Assembly (NCBI RefSeq): GCF_004794105.1
Contig: NZ_SRYR01000001.1
Location: 992,001-1,056,000 of the forward strand
DNA length: 64,000 bases
Direction: 5' to 3'
Origin: Clostridium sartagoforme
GTDB lineage: Bacteria > Bacillota > Clostridia > Clostridiales > Clostridiaceae
The notes beneath the pieces were generated by a model. That model saw only the letters and a program-made list of their open reading frames with translations. It did not search any database and was not told the DNA's origin. Both the position numbers and the translations under genes were made by a program. The first letter of the stretch is position 1, and the number at the start of each line of letters is the position of its first letter. Positions 54,894 through 64,000 of the stretch are shown in pieces.

Positions 54894-55517
54894 ATGAAAT
54901 TATTAAAGAAAGTATCACTTTGCTTAATGCTTGCTTTATCTATTGGAGTATTATATGGATGTAGTAATAATGCTTCACCATCTGATTTTGTAAAAAGCGA
55001 AATTGATGAAATTAAGGATGCTGATGACAAATTAGTTTCTATAATGCTAAAAGCTATGTCAGCAGGAGAAGGTGAAGGCGAAGTAGAATTTACTAATGAA
55101 TTATTAAAGCAAGCACAAAGGCTAGAATATGAAATAACTTCTGAAGATATAAATGGTGATGAGGCAGTTGTAACTTTAGATATTCATGGATTTGATCTTG
55201 AAACAACTTTAGTAACATCTATGACTGAAATAGCTCGTGTTGGAGTGGAACAGGTTCTAGCAGGGGTTAATACTACTGATGAGGAAAATGAAGAACTTGT
55301 CATGAAGATAATGACAGATACTGTTAAAAATAGTGACCTTAGTGATAGAACAATAAAAGTAAATCTTATTAAAGAAAAAAGTAGCTGGAAATTTGCTAAT
55401 GAAAATGATCTATATCTAATTCTATTTAATTTTGACCCTGCTTCATTTGATTATAATAATATAGATAAATATATTGATGAAGACGCATTATATGATTCAA
55501 TAAATGAAGCAAATTAG
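54894..55517 (+). CDS. Lipoprotein, DUF5105-like
   Basis: 207-residue secreted lipoprotein: basic N-terminus, hydrophobic stretch and lipobox LYGC (Cys near residue 22). The mature part begins SNNASPSDFVKSEIDEIKDAD and resembles DUF5105/DUF4878-type lipoproteins with a cystatin-like fold. GGGGGT before ATG 54894 sets the start; GTG 54879 overlaps that site. Role unknown. Confidence 0.82.
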   Translation: MKLLKKVSLCLMLALSIGVLYGCSNNASPSDFVKSEIDEIKDADDKLVSIMLKAMSAGEGEGEVEFTNELLKQAQRLEYEITSEDINGDEAVVTLDIHGFDLETTLVTSMTEIARVGVEQVLAGVNTTDEENEELVMKIMTDTVKNSDLSDRTIKVNLIKEKSSWKFANENDLYLILFNFDPASFDYNNIDKYIDEDALYDSINEAN

Positions 55518-55565
55518 ATAAAGATTTCGCTAAAATAGAAATTTTAAATTAAAAATACATTTATA

Positions 55566-55598
55566 AAGGAATATGGCTTAAGTCATATTCCTTTTTAT
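55566..55598 (+). terminator. Rho-independent terminator
   Basis: AAAGGAATATG pairs exactly with CATATTCCTTT across a seven-base loop, then TTTA. Confidence 0.82.
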
Positions 55599-55687
55599 AA
55601 ATATAATTAAGTGATTAAAATAAACTTATTTTTATTTCTATTTTGTAGTATATTATAATTAGAAAAACTTATATTAGGAGGATAGTT

Positions 55688-57193
55688 ATGGAATTAAATA
55701 AAAAGTTAAAAGAATTAAAAGATTACTTAAATGATTATGAAAAATTGATACAAGCATTAAGTTTAGTTTATTGGGATATGAGAACTAATATGCCAAGTAA
55801 AGCTGGTGAATCTAGGTCTAAGGTTGTAGAGTACTTATCTGGAGAAAGTTTTAAGATGATTACTAGTGATAAGGTAGGAGAATTTATAACTGATCTAAAG
55901 CCTTTAGTAAATGAGATGAGTCTAGTAGATAAAAGAATGGTTGAAGAGCTTGAAAGAAGCTATAACGAAACTAAAAAGATACCTCATGATAAATATGTAG
56001 CTTATGTAGGACTATGCAGTAATTCTGAATTAGCTTGGGAAAAAGCTAAGGATGCAAATGATTTTGAAATATTTAAGCCTTATCTAGAACAAGTAGTTGA
56101 ATATCAAAAGGAATTTATTAATTACTGGGGATATAAAAATGACAAGTATGATACTTTATTAGATAAGTATGAATTAGGTCTTACTACAGAAAAGCTAGAT
56201 AAGATATTTTCTGAATTAAGAGATGGAATAATCGAAGTATTAGATAAGGTTAAGGGAAGTAAAAAGAAGTTAAATCGTGATTTCTTATATGGTCATTTTG
56301 ATGCGAATAAACAAAAGGATCTTTCTCTATTTATTTTAGATAAAATAGGATTTGATAAGGAAGCTGGAAGATTAGATGTAAGTGTTCATCCATTTACAAC
56401 TAACTTTGGTAATAAGGATGTAAGATTAACAACTAATTACCATGAAGATGAATTTACTTCAGCTTTATTTAGCACAATCCATGAAGGTGGTCATGGTATA
56501 TATGAACAAAATATTAGTGATGATTTAGAATCTACAGGACTACAACAAGGAGCATCAATGGCTATTCATGAATCACAATCAAGATTCTATGAAAATATAC
56601 TAGGAAGAAGTAAGGAGTTTTGCTCATATCTTTTACCTGTAGCAAAGGAATACTTTGAAGATTTTAAAGATGTTACTTTAGAAGAATTCTATGAAGCTAT
56701 GAATTATGTTGAAACATCACTAATAAGAACAGAAGCTGATGAATTAACTTATGGGCTTCATATTATAATTAGATATGAAATAGAGAAGGAATTAATTAAT
56801 GGTAGAATATCTGTAAATGAATTAAAAGATTTATGGAATAAAAAGTATAAGGAATATCTAGGTGTAGAACCTAAGAATGATGCAGAAGGTATTCTTCAGG
56901 ATATGCATTGGTCAGATGGTTCCTTTGGATACTTCCCAAGCTACGCTCTAGGAAACCTATATGGAGCTCAAATGCTTAATACTTTATTAAAAGAAAAATC
57001 AACAGTTATGGAAGGCGTAAAGAATGGAGATCTTACTGAAATAACTAAGTGGTTAAATGAAAAAGTCCATGTTCATGGAGCAATTTATACTCCAGAAGAA
57101 CTTATAAAAAACATAACTGGAGAAGAACTTAATCCTAAGTACTTTATAGATTACTTAAAGAATAAGTACTATAAAATTTATGATGTAGAATAG
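55688..57193 (+). CDS. Carboxypeptidase M32 (Taq type)
   Basis: 501-residue cytoplasmic zinc carboxypeptidase that trims C-terminal residues from peptides. The zinc motif is HEGGH in STIHEGGHGIYEQN; the M32 signatures DVRLTTNYHEDEF, ESQSRFYEN and the Glu ligand region ETSLIRTEADELTYGLHI are intact. Length is normal for the family. AGGAGG precedes the ATG and a terminator follows directly. Confidence 0.95.
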   Translation: MELNKKLKELKDYLNDYEKLIQALSLVYWDMRTNMPSKAGESRSKVVEYLSGESFKMITSDKVGEFITDLKPLVNEMSLVDKRMVEELERSYNETKKIPHDKYVAYVGLCSNSELAWEKAKDANDFEIFKPYLEQVVEYQKEFINYWGYKNDKYDTLLDKYELGLTTEKLDKIFSELRDGIIEVLDKVKGSKKKLNRDFLYGHFDANKQKDLSLFILDKIGFDKEAGRLDVSVHPFTTNFGNKDVRLTTNYHEDEFTSALFSTIHEGGHGIYEQNISDDLESTGLQQGASMAIHESQSRFYENILGRSKEFCSYLLPVAKEYFEDFKDVTLEEFYEAMNYVETSLIRTEADELTYGLHIIIRYEIEKELINGRISVNELKDLWNKKYKEYLGVEPKNDAEGILQDMHWSDGSFGYFPSYALGNLYGAQMLNTLLKEKSTVMEGVKNGDLTEITKWLNEKVHVHGAIYTPEELIKNITGEELNPKYFIDYLKNKYYKIYDVE

Positions 57194-57233
57194 ATTTTTA
57201 AGGAGTTGTCACATAAAGACAGCTCCTTAAAAT
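57194..57233 (+). terminator. Rho-independent terminator
   Basis: TTTTAAGGAGTTGTC pairs with GACAGCTCCTTAAAA with one G-U pair and a seven-base loop. The core GGAGCTGTC/GACAGCTCC resembles the one at 49597. Confidence 0.8.
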
Positions 57234-57341
57234 TACATATTATATTTTTTTATCTATAGATACTATTTTGATCACTTATATAAAAATTTTTATATTAAAA
57301 TGGTATAATGCTTATAAAGATTATATTAATGGAGTATCTAA

Positions 57342-57689
57342 ATGGGAAGATTTAAAGAAATATATATTAATTATTTAAATTTAGATAAAGAAGAAAGAGA
57401 ACATATAAAGACATATTCAACAGAATATATTTATGATAATGAAAATAGAAAATTATTATTGTCTCAATACATTCTAATTGCTAATAAATATATATATGAA
57501 ATTAAAGCAATAGAAGGTACAGCTCATCTATGGACTTGGAGTGATTTTAAAGATGAAGCTAAAGGAAAAATATTAAGTTATAAGACTGAAGGAAACATAA
57601 TATTAAGTCAGTTATTAGAATTTGAAGAGGAACTTGATGTAGAATTGCTGTGTAAGTATGGTTTAGAGATAGTTATAAGATTAAATTAA
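57342..57689 (+). CDS. Hypothetical protein
   Basis: 115 residues, soluble, acidic, rich in Tyr and Ile; no family recognised. GGAG precedes the ATG. A single Trp-rich spot (AHLWTWSDFKDEAKG) is its most distinctive part. It is followed closely by a decayed gene. Confidence 0.55.
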   Translation: MGRFKEIYINYLNLDKEEREHIKTYSTEYIYDNENRKLLLSQYILIANKYIYEIKAIEGTAHLWTWSDFKDEAKGKILSYKTEGNIILSQLLEFEEELDVELLCKYGLEIVIRLN

Positions 57690-57708
57690 ATTTTTTGGAG
57701 AAATTTCA

Positions 57709-57915
57709 ATGAATGAAACAATAAATACAATTTTAAAAAGAGGATCACTTAGAAAGTATGATTAAAGAGATAAATTATTTGTTTCTGAAAATGAATATAA
57801 GGAAAAGAATTATGCTCAGTATCATTATAATATGAAGATGAAATCAGATTTTTCAAAGGAAATGACAAGATCGGTGAAATTAGCTTTAGATGAATGGAGT
57901 GGAGATATAATTTAG
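57709..57915 (+). pseudogene. Decayed nitroreductase-like gene
   Basis: ATG with a GGAG site opens MNETINTILKRGSLRKYD, which resembles the N-terminus of nitroreductases (NETI-I-RRS-RKY). TAA follows at 57763-57765, after which the same frame gives 49 more codons to TAG at 57915. The total of 69 codons is far below the usual 165-200, so most of the gene is deleted. The origin of the C-terminal part is not certain. Confidence 0.5.
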
Positions 57916-58027
57916 TGCTAAAATATTAGTTAAGTGTAATATAATATTAAACTTCTTTAAGGTTATTCTCTTATAAGCTAAAATAAATAATATTATAGAT
58001 AATTAATAGTTCATAAAAATATGAAAG

Positions 58028-58092
58028 ATTACAATAATATAAGATTATTAGTTAAGATTAATACTTTCTGCTAACTTATATTATTGTAATTT
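58028..58092. terminator. Bidirectional terminator, 16-bp stem
   Basis: ATTACAATAATATAAG (58028-58043) pairs exactly with 58075-58090; an inner AGTTA/TAAC part may extend it. It ends the minus-strand PTS IIB gene. Confidence 0.7.
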
Positions 58093-58476
58093 TTACTTTG
58101 ATGCAAATTCTATTATATCTTTTAGGGCTTTTTCACCATTCATTGTTCCGAAAGTCTTCATATCTAAGGAATCACAAGAAATATTATAAGGTTCTGTAAC
58201 TTTCTTTATTGATGGAACTAAGTACCTTACTTGTGGACATACTAAAATTAAATCAATTATTTTATCTAAAGCATAGTCTCTTATAGCTGAGTCTCTTATA
58301 AATCCAGCAGGACCATAAGCAAGAATATACTCATATTTGTTTTTTATTTCTTTAAAATCAGTTAGGATTGTCATAAGATCATCTACTAAAACATTATCTT
58401 TATTAGATGCTTTTTTTATTTTAGAACAAAATAGGCTAGAAGTTGCCCCTCCAGCGCAACATATGTATACTAACAA
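58093..58476 (-). CDS. Orphan PTS lactose/cellobiose-type IIB-like protein
   Basis: 127 residues. VYICCAGGATSSLFCSKI has the phospho-Cys loop of the PTS IIB lactose/cellobiose family (Cys followed by Gly and Ser/Thr). VCPQVRYLVPSIKK near residue 80 also fits IIB. No IIA or IIC gene is near, so it either serves a transporter elsewhere or has a regulatory role. The start is TTG with AGGAG upstream. Confidence 0.75.
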   Translation of the reverse strand: MLVYICCAGGATSSLFCSKIKKASNKDNVLVDDLMTILTDFKEIKNKYEYILAYGPAGFIRDSAIRDYALDKIIDLILVCPQVRYLVPSIKKVTEPYNISCDSLDMKTFGTMNGEKALKDIIEFASK

Positions 58477-58663
58477 CTTACATCACTCCTTATCTTATAT
58501 TAATAATACTCCATATATTGGCAATAGTACATATAAAAAATATAGATATAATTATTTTCTGGGAAATAATGTAAATAAATTATTTTATTCTCCAATGGAA
58601 ATTTAGTTATAATGATTATTTTTTGCTAAAATGGGAATACTCTGTATATAAAGGGGTGACTCA

Positions 58664-59389
58664 ATGAAAAATAGTAAAAAGATTTTAATAGTAGTCTTTA
58701 TAATTGCTGTTATACTAATTGGAGATAAAATACGTGCCTCTGCAAGTTCATTTACAAATCTTTTAGAGAATAATCTTAGTATAGATAATTTAATTGAGTA
58801 TATTAATACTTTAGATATAAGTAGGGAAGAAATTGATGAGGTTGTAGATAAGGGTAAAGAAATTTCTGATGATGTTAAAGGTAAAGAAAGCATTAAAGAT
58901 TATAAGATAACAGAGCTACTAAGGATATATAAGAATGTTACTGCTATGGCTGAAGGCTTGAGATTAGATATAGACTTCAGCTTTAAAAATGGAGATTTTA
59001 CATTAAAAGAAAAAGCTACTAAAGACCCTATATTTAAAGGAAATATTAGTGGGATTAAATCTTACTATGAGGCTATAAAAAATAATAGTGATGTATTATC
59101 TCTTGATGTATTTTCAAATATAGATAACACTGAAGTAGTAGATTATTTCAAAAATTCTATAGAAGATAAACTAGCTGATAATGAAAATATAGATAATGAA
59201 ATAAATGATAATATCAAAAGTAACATAGAATCTAAGGTGAATAATAATAGTACAATATTGGAAAATAATAAAGAAAATGAATATTTGCTAATGAATAATG
59301 ATAATAGTAATTCGAATATTTTACCAATTTCTATATACATAGGGTGCATAATAACTATTATAATTTCTTACATAAAATTTAAAAGGTAA
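58664..59389 (+). CDS. Hypothetical membrane-anchored protein
   Basis: 241 residues: an N-terminal hydrophobic segment (residues 6-22), an acidic, Asn-rich ectodomain with a small domain around LRLDIDFSFKNGDFTLKEKA, and a C-terminal helix (about 218-236, ISIYIGCIITIIISYI) with a basic end. The layout resembles surface proteins held by a C-terminal anchor, but no LPXTG is present. No family recognised. Confidence 0.6.
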   Translation: MKNSKKILIVVFIIAVILIGDKIRASASSFTNLLENNLSIDNLIEYINTLDISREEIDEVVDKGKEISDDVKGKESIKDYKITELLRIYKNVTAMAEGLRLDIDFSFKNGDFTLKEKATKDPIFKGNISGIKSYYEAIKNNSDVLSLDVFSNIDNTEVVDYFKNSIEDKLADNENIDNEINDNIKSNIESKVNNNSTILENNKENEYLLMNNDNSNSNILPISIYIGCIITIIISYIKFKR

Positions 59390-59397
59390 TACATAAA

Positions 59398-59430
59398 AAA
59401 GGGGCTATCTCACTAAGATAGCCCCTTTAA
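59398..59430 (+). terminator. Rho-independent terminator
   Basis: AAAGGGGCTATCT pairs exactly with AGATAGCCCCTTT around a four-base loop; GC-rich for this region. Confidence 0.85.
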
Positions 59431-59467
59431 CAATTAATAATTTAAATGAATAATTGTTAATTTAATT

Positions 59468-59507
59468 AAAGAACTTAACTTTAGAAAATTCAAAAGTTAA
59501 GTTCTTT
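59468..59507. terminator. Terminator for the convergent LTA synthase gene
   Basis: AAAGAACTTAACTTT (59468-59482) pairs exactly with AAAGTTAAGTTCTTT (59493-59507). Confidence 0.7.
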
Positions 59508-59558
59508 AATTCCTCATTTTTTAATTTTTTAATTCTTAATAACTATAGTGATTTTACT

Positions 59559-61379
59559 TTATTTATTAAGAAACTTAAAGTAATTCCCTTGAATTATATA
59601 ATCAGCAATCTTAAATGTATCTTTAAGATGTTGCTCTTCATTTGCATCTTTTAGGGTACCTTTTATTTCTCCATCATTTAAGATAACAGCATCTCTATTA
59701 GTATTTACTAAAACTCGTCCCATAGAAGTATTTTCAAAATCTTTTCTATCTACTCCTAGTAAATATGAAATAGTAGGTAAGAAGTCAGTTTGACCACCAA
59801 CCTTTGATATAGTTTCTGCCTTAATATCCTTATTATAAATTATAAATGGTATTTCCTTAGTATTTTCCTGCCACCAGTTTTCATTTAATGGGGCATCTTT
59901 AATTTCATCTTCATAGAACTTATGAACTCCACCATGATCACCATATATCATAATTACTGTGTTATCTAATTGACCATTTTTATCTAATTCTTCTAAGAAT
60001 AATTTTATTGCTTCATCTGCATATCTTACACTTTGGAAGTAGCCACCTAACATATTTTCATCTAACTCCTTAGGTAAGTCTAAAAGCTTTTTATCATCAG
60101 GTATTTCAAATGGACCATGACTAGTTAATGTTGCAATAAAAGTGTAATAAGGCTCTGATTCAGTTTTTAATTTTTCAGATATTTGTCTTAAATATGATTC
60201 ATCTGATAATCCAGGTCCTATAATCTCATCTTCCTCGAACTCATATATATCCCATAACTTATCTGCTTCAAATGCTTTATGTGGTTCTGCCCAGTTCCAG
60301 CTACCAGGTAGTTCAGCATGGGTAGATATAGTATTGTATCCTTTATTATTAAGAAGCATTTGCAAGCTATTATAAGAAGTCCATGGGTAAGTAGGGAAGG
60401 TACTTGTACTTCTTATAGGAAAAATAGATGTATTAACCATCAAATCTGCATCAGAACTGGTTCCTGAATTATTTTGCTCATATATATTATCAAAGTACAA
60501 ACTATTCTTTAATAGCTTATTTAATGTTGGCGTTATTTCTTGTCCATTAACTTTTTGATTAATAACAAAGTTTTCTAAAGATTCAACTTGAATAGCTATT
60601 AAGTTTTTATCCTTTAAAAGTCCAAAGTACTCATTATCAGGTAAATCTTCTTTATTATTGTTAAGCCAAGTTTCAACCTCATTAATATTTTCTTCAGTTA
60701 AATCTATATTTTTATTTGAAAAATAAAATAAATCATAACCATGATATCCAAGAGGGCTCATATCACTAAAGCTTTGAAATGGTGCCCAAGATAATCTTAA
60801 AAAGGATTGCCCAGGAATTAGTCCTTTAATATCTATTACATAATGAGAAAGTAAAACAATTCCTAAGGTTAATCCTGCAATTACTATAGTTTTAATAGCT
60901 CTTAAGCTTAATTTGGATTCATCTTTAAAATCTCTAATTCTATCAAATTTAAATAGTATAAAGAACACTAGGAAATCAATAAAGAATAATAAATCTACTA
61001 CTCTAAAATTAAACAAACTCTTTCCAATTGGATTGAAAATCTCAGGATGTAGTAGGTGTCTTAGGGATAAAAACGTCCCATTTACTCTGTAGTACCATAT
61101 ATCTGCAACAAATAGTAAAGTAATTATAAGATTTAAAATCATTGCAGATTTAATTTTACCCTTATATTTAAATAAGAACATTATGCTAAAGATAAATGCA
61201 ATTACAAGCAAATGAGCACCTATAGCAGGAACTCCAAAATACATTGTTGCAAAATTTATGCTAGAAGAATTCTCCGTTCTAAGCATAGATAATAATAGCA
61301 TAGATTTTCCTTGTATTATTAAAACCATTACTACATATAACCAGTTATTAAATAAAAACTTTTTTATAAAATCCTTCAT
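59559..61379 (-). CDS. ltaS: Lipoteichoic acid synthase family protein
   Basis: 606-residue membrane enzyme that polymerises glycerol phosphate from phosphatidylglycerol onto the LTA anchor. Five N-terminal helices (to about residue 205) precede a sulfatase-like extracellular domain. NLIAIQVESLENF provides the metal Glu, the nucleophile Thr is in NNSGTSSDADLM, and YGDHGGVHKFYE holds the other metal ligands. GGAGG stands before ATG 61379; the open frame extends to 61394 across that site. Confidence 0.93.
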   Translation of the reverse strand: MKDFIKKFLFNNWLYVVMVLIIQGKSMLLLSMLRTENSSSINFATMYFGVPAIGAHLLVIAFIFSIMFLFKYKGKIKSAMILNLIITLLFVADIWYYRVNGTFLSLRHLLHPEIFNPIGKSLFNFRVVDLLFFIDFLVFFILFKFDRIRDFKDESKLSLRAIKTIVIAGLTLGIVLLSHYVIDIKGLIPGQSFLRLSWAPFQSFSDMSPLGYHGYDLFYFSNKNIDLTEENINEVETWLNNNKEDLPDNEYFGLLKDKNLIAIQVESLENFVINQKVNGQEITPTLNKLLKNSLYFDNIYEQNNSGTSSDADLMVNTSIFPIRSTSTFPTYPWTSYNSLQMLLNNKGYNTISTHAELPGSWNWAEPHKAFEADKLWDIYEFEEDEIIGPGLSDESYLRQISEKLKTESEPYYTFIATLTSHGPFEIPDDKKLLDLPKELDENMLGGYFQSVRYADEAIKLFLEELDKNGQLDNTVIMIYGDHGGVHKFYEDEIKDAPLNENWWQENTKEIPFIIYNKDIKAETISKVGGQTDFLPTISYLLGVDRKDFENTSMGRVLVNTNRDAVILNDGEIKGTLKDANEEQHLKDTFKIADYIIQGNYFKFLNK

Positions 61380-61538
61380 AAATGAAACCTCCAAAAAATA
61401 ATCCTAAGGTTTATTGTATATTAATTTTTTTAATAGTTCTACATAAATAATCATTATGTAAGAAAATTCATAAATTAATTATTTGAAAAAACTTGAAATT
61501 AAATAGTTTATATAATATAATTGTTTTAAAATCTAATA

Positions 61539-61647
61539 GTTCTTATTAAGAGTGGTGGAGGGACTGGCCCTATGAAACCCGGCAACCTACAATTATGTAT
61601 TTATTTGTGTGGTGCTAAATCCTACAGTTAATCTGAAAAATAAGAAA
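61539..61647 (+). promoter_or_regulatory. SAM-I riboswitch (S-box)
   Basis: P1 is TTCTTATT (61540-61547) with AATAAGAA (61639-61646). Within it are the S-box core elements AGAGTGGTGGAGGGACTGGC, CCTATGAAACCCGGCAACC and GGTGCTAAATCCTACAG. SAM binding should favour the terminator at 61677 and switch off the following methionine genes. Confidence 0.95.
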
Positions 61648-61676
61648 ACTAGTATGCAATTATATAGTTGTATTTA

Positions 61677-61708
61677 AGAATTCTTTCTATTTTGGAAGAG
61701 TTCTTTTT
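61677..61708 (+). terminator. Riboswitch-controlled terminator
   Basis: AAGAATTCTT pairs with AAGAGTTCTT (one G-U pair), followed by seven T. It lies between the SAM-I aptamer and metI. Confidence 0.85.
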
Positions 61709-61732
61709 TTATTTATAAAAGGGGGAATCACA

Positions 61733-62884
61733 ATGAACGAAAAGAAATTACAATTTGAAACTATCTCTGTAAGAGGGGCAAGCGGAGGAGATAGTGTCAC
61801 TGGTGCAATAAGCTATCCTATTTATCAAAGTACAACTTTTAAGCACCCAGAATTAAATAAAAGCACTGGATATGATTATTCTAGAACTAATAATCCAACT
61901 AGAGAAGAAGTTGAAAGGACAATTTGCCTTTTAGAAGAAGGAAAAGAAGCCTTAGCTTTTTCTACTGGAGTTGCTGCAATAACAGCATGTTTTCATTTAT
62001 TTAAACCTGGTGATCACATTATAGTTTCAGAGGATCTTTATGGTGGAACTTTTAGATTATTTAATGATATTTATAGTGTATTTGGTATAAAATCTACCTT
62101 TGTAGATACTACTAGCTTAGATGGAATTAAAGAAGATATTACAAATGAGACTAAGGCTATATTTATAGAAACTCCTTCTAATCCATTAATGAGAGTAAGT
62201 GACATTTCTGATATAAGCTATTTATGTAAGAAGAACAAGTTAACTTTAATAGTTGATAATACATTCTTAACTCCTTATTTTCAAAAGCCTTTATTATTAG
62301 GTGCAGATATTGTAATTCACAGTGGTACAAAGTTTCTAGGTGGCCATAATGATGTTTTATCTGGATTTTTAATAGCAAATGATAAGGATATTATAAGTAA
62401 GCTTAGAGTAGTTCAAAACTCAACAGGTGCAACTTTATCAGCTTTTGATTCTTGGTTACTATTAAGAGGGTTAAAGACATTATCTATAAGACTTGATAAA
62501 TCTCAAGAAAATGCTATTCTAATTGCTAATTATTTAAAACGAAACGAAAATATAGAAAAAGTATATTATGTAGGTCTTGAAGATCATGAAGGTTATGATG
62601 TGAATATTATACAATCTACTGGTTATGGTTCAATGATTTCATTTAAGGTTAAGAAAGTTTCATTAGTTGCAAAGTTACTAAAAAAACTTGAAGTGATTTC
62701 ATTTGCTGAAAGCTTAGGTGGCGTTGAAACTTTAATTACCTATCCATATACACAAACTCATGTAGATATGCCAAATGATCTTAAGCAAAGACTTGGAGTA
62801 GATGAAAGATTATTAAGATTGTCTGTTGGAATAGAAAATATAAATGATTTATTAGATGATTTGAAATCAGTATTGGGGGAGTAA
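61733..62884 (+). CDS. metI: Cystathionine gamma-synthase/O-acetylhomoserine thiolyase
   Basis: 383-residue PLP enzyme of the Cys/Met family, joining an activated homoserine with cysteine (or sulfide) in methionine synthesis. PLP Lys is Lys200 in IHSGTKFLGGHND; SYPIYQSTTF, the YSRTNNPTREEVE motif and the ETPSNPL loop are intact. It is most like B. subtilis MetI, and the following metC gene repeats the Bacillus metIC operon. A SAM-I riboswitch controls it. Confidence 0.9.
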   Translation: MNEKKLQFETISVRGASGGDSVTGAISYPIYQSTTFKHPELNKSTGYDYSRTNNPTREEVERTICLLEEGKEALAFSTGVAAITACFHLFKPGDHIIVSEDLYGGTFRLFNDIYSVFGIKSTFVDTTSLDGIKEDITNETKAIFIETPSNPLMRVSDISDISYLCKKNKLTLIVDNTFLTPYFQKPLLLGADIVIHSGTKFLGGHNDVLSGFLIANDKDIISKLRVVQNSTGATLSAFDSWLLLRGLKTLSIRLDKSQENAILIANYLKRNENIEKVYYVGLEDHEGYDVNIIQSTGYGSMISFKVKKVSLVAKLLKKLEVISFAESLGGVETLITYPYTQTHVDMPNDLKQRLGVDERLLRLSVGIENINDLLDDLKSVLGE

Positions 62885-62885
62885 T

Positions 62886-64000
62886 ATGAAATTTGGAACA
62901 AAGTTATTACACAGTGAAAAAACTATAGAGAAAAATACAGGAGCAGTTACATTACCTATATATCAAAGCTCTACTTTTCATCAATTTGATATAGATAATT
63001 TTGGAGAATATGACTACGCTAGATCTGGAAATCCAACTAGAAATGCTTTAGAGGAAGAGTTTGCAAGATTAGAAAGTGGTAAATATGCTTATGCATTTTC
63101 TTCTGGGATAGCAGCTATATCTTCTGTTATTAGCACATTTTCAGCAGGAGATCATTTAATTGTAGCAGAAGATGTATATGGAGGAACTTATAGGGCTGTA
63201 ACTAAGCTTTTTAATAGATTTAATATTGAGTTTACATTTGTAGATACTAGTAAAATAGAAAATATAGAAAAAGAAATTAAAGAAAATACTAAGGCAATTT
63301 ATTTAGAAACTCCATCGAATCCTTTGTTAAAGATAACTGATTTAAAGGAAGCAGTAAATTTAGGTAAGAAACATAACTTACTTACAATAGTTGATAATAC
63401 TTTTATGTCACCATATCTTCAAAGACCTTTAGAGTTAGGTGTTGATATAGTAGTTCATAGTGCAACTAAGTTTATTGGTGGCCATAGTGATGTAATAGCA
63501 GGATTTGCAGTTACAAATGATAAGTTATTATCAGCTGAAATATATAGAGTTCAAAATGGATTTGGTGCTATCTTATCACCACAAGATTGTTATTTAGTAT
63601 CTAGAGGATTAAAAACTTTAAAAATTAGAATGGATCAATCTCAAAAAAATGCTTTAGAACTTTCAAAATGGCTTTTAGAGCAAGAAATTGTAGAAGCAGT
63701 ATATTATCCTGGTATTGAATCTCATAAGGACTATGAAGTTCATAAAAATCAATCATTTGGTCCAGGTGCTGTACTATCTTTTAAATTTAAAAATATAGAA
63801 CAAACTAAGCACTTCTTAAATAATGTTGAAAATGTAGTTGTGGCAGTAAGTCTAGGAGCTGTAGAAACTATAGTTTCTTATCCAGTAAAAATGAGCCATG
63901 CTGCTATTCCTAGGGAAGAAAGAGAAAAATTAGGTATTACTGACACTCTAATTAGAGTTTCTTTAGGTATAGAAGATATAGAAGATATTATAGAAGGATT
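62886..64000 (+). CDS. metC: Cystathionine beta-lyase (3' end outside window)
   Basis: 371 codons are in the window without a stop; only the last few are missing. PLP-dependent lyase converting cystathionine to homocysteine, pyruvate and ammonia. Lys195 in HSATKFIGGHSD binds PLP; DYARSGNPTR and ETPSNPLLKI are typical. The motif VSLGAVETIVSYP near the end fits MetC/PatB-independent beta-lyases of Bacillus. GGGGGAG lies before ATG 62886, at the end of metI, so the two are coupled. Confidence 0.92.
   Translation, partial: MKFGTKLLHSEKTIEKNTGAVTLPIYQSSTFHQFDIDNFGEYDYARSGNPTRNALEEEFARLESGKYAYAFSSGIAAISSVISTFSAGDHLIVAEDVYGGTYRAVTKLFNRFNIEFTFVDTSKIENIEKEIKENTKAIYLETPSNPLLKITDLKEAVNLGKKHNLLTIVDNTFMSPYLQRPLELGVDIVVHSATKFIGGHSDVIAGFAVTNDKLLSAEIYRVQNGFGAILSPQDCYLVSRGLKTLKIRMDQSQKNALELSKWLLEQEIVEAVYYPGIESHKDYEVHKNQSFGPGAVLSFKFKNIEQTKHFLNNVENVVVAVSLGAVETIVSYPVKMSHAAIPREEREKLGITDTLIRVSLGIEDIEDIIEG

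Overview
The window is AT-rich chromosomal DNA from a spore-forming, Gram-positive anaerobe, most likely Clostridium sensu stricto (near C. perfringens or C. tertium; the species cannot be fixed from sequence alone). Support: very A/T-biased codons, strong GGAGG ribosome binding sites, GTG and TTG starts, dense rho-independent terminators, a spoVA-type spore gene cluster, a sortase-anchored GH84 hyaluronidase-like protein, a SAM-I riboswitch and a PyrR-binding loop. No rRNA, tRNA, CRISPR array, intact insertion sequence or prophage was seen.

Layout. 1-7.6 kb: galactoside catabolism (truncated GH2 beta-galactosidase, AraC-type response regulator, YesM-type kinase, GH36 alpha-galactosidase). 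7.66-7.81 kb: 3' remnant of an ACR3 arsenite permease. 8-14 kb: DMT exporter, then a kinase/regulator/ABC-2 exporter operon laid out like Bacillus LnrJKLMN. 14.2-19.9 kb: small unknown proteins, a CarD-like regulator, recA with a decayed repeat tail, a gene-poor kilobase, a DEAD-box-type helicase. 20-24.7 kb: RpiR regulator and a GatY/PfkB-kinase/fructose-type PTS operon, most like a tagatose 1-phosphate pathway, with a cre-like site over its promoter. 24.8-26.9 kb: small genes, a nitroreductase and a broken gene. 27-32.7 kb: a defence-like island with a Dam-family methylase coupled to a nuclease-DGQHR protein, a divergent HNH protein, and a small Cys-rich gene whose 3' half is repeated beyond ferritin.

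32.8-39.5 kb: AzlCD exporter, a DUF434-type gene broken by one stop codon, S41 peptidase, uracil permease and a FliB-like protein. 39.7-45.8 kb: 2010-residue cell-wall-anchored GH84 protein. 46-49.5 kb: NhaA, unknown protein, DMT exporter. 49.6-53 kb: spoVAC-spoVAD-spoVAEb with YetF and DUF1657 proteins, like the mobile spoVA2mob spore operon. 53.1-54.7 kb: histidyl-tRNA synthetase preceded by a leader peptide with three His codons and a terminator, which looks like ribosome-mediated attenuation. 54.9-61.4 kb: lipoprotein, M32 carboxypeptidase, a decayed nitroreductase-like gene, orphan PTS IIB, membrane protein and LTA synthase. 61.5-64 kb: SAM-I riboswitch with metI and a truncated metC.

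The most interesting features are the His-leader attenuator of hisS, the decayed ~53-bp repeat array running out of recA, the methylase/nuclease-DGQHR pair beside an HNH gene, and several recently broken genes. No homology search or folding program was run; family calls rest on motifs and recalled family features.
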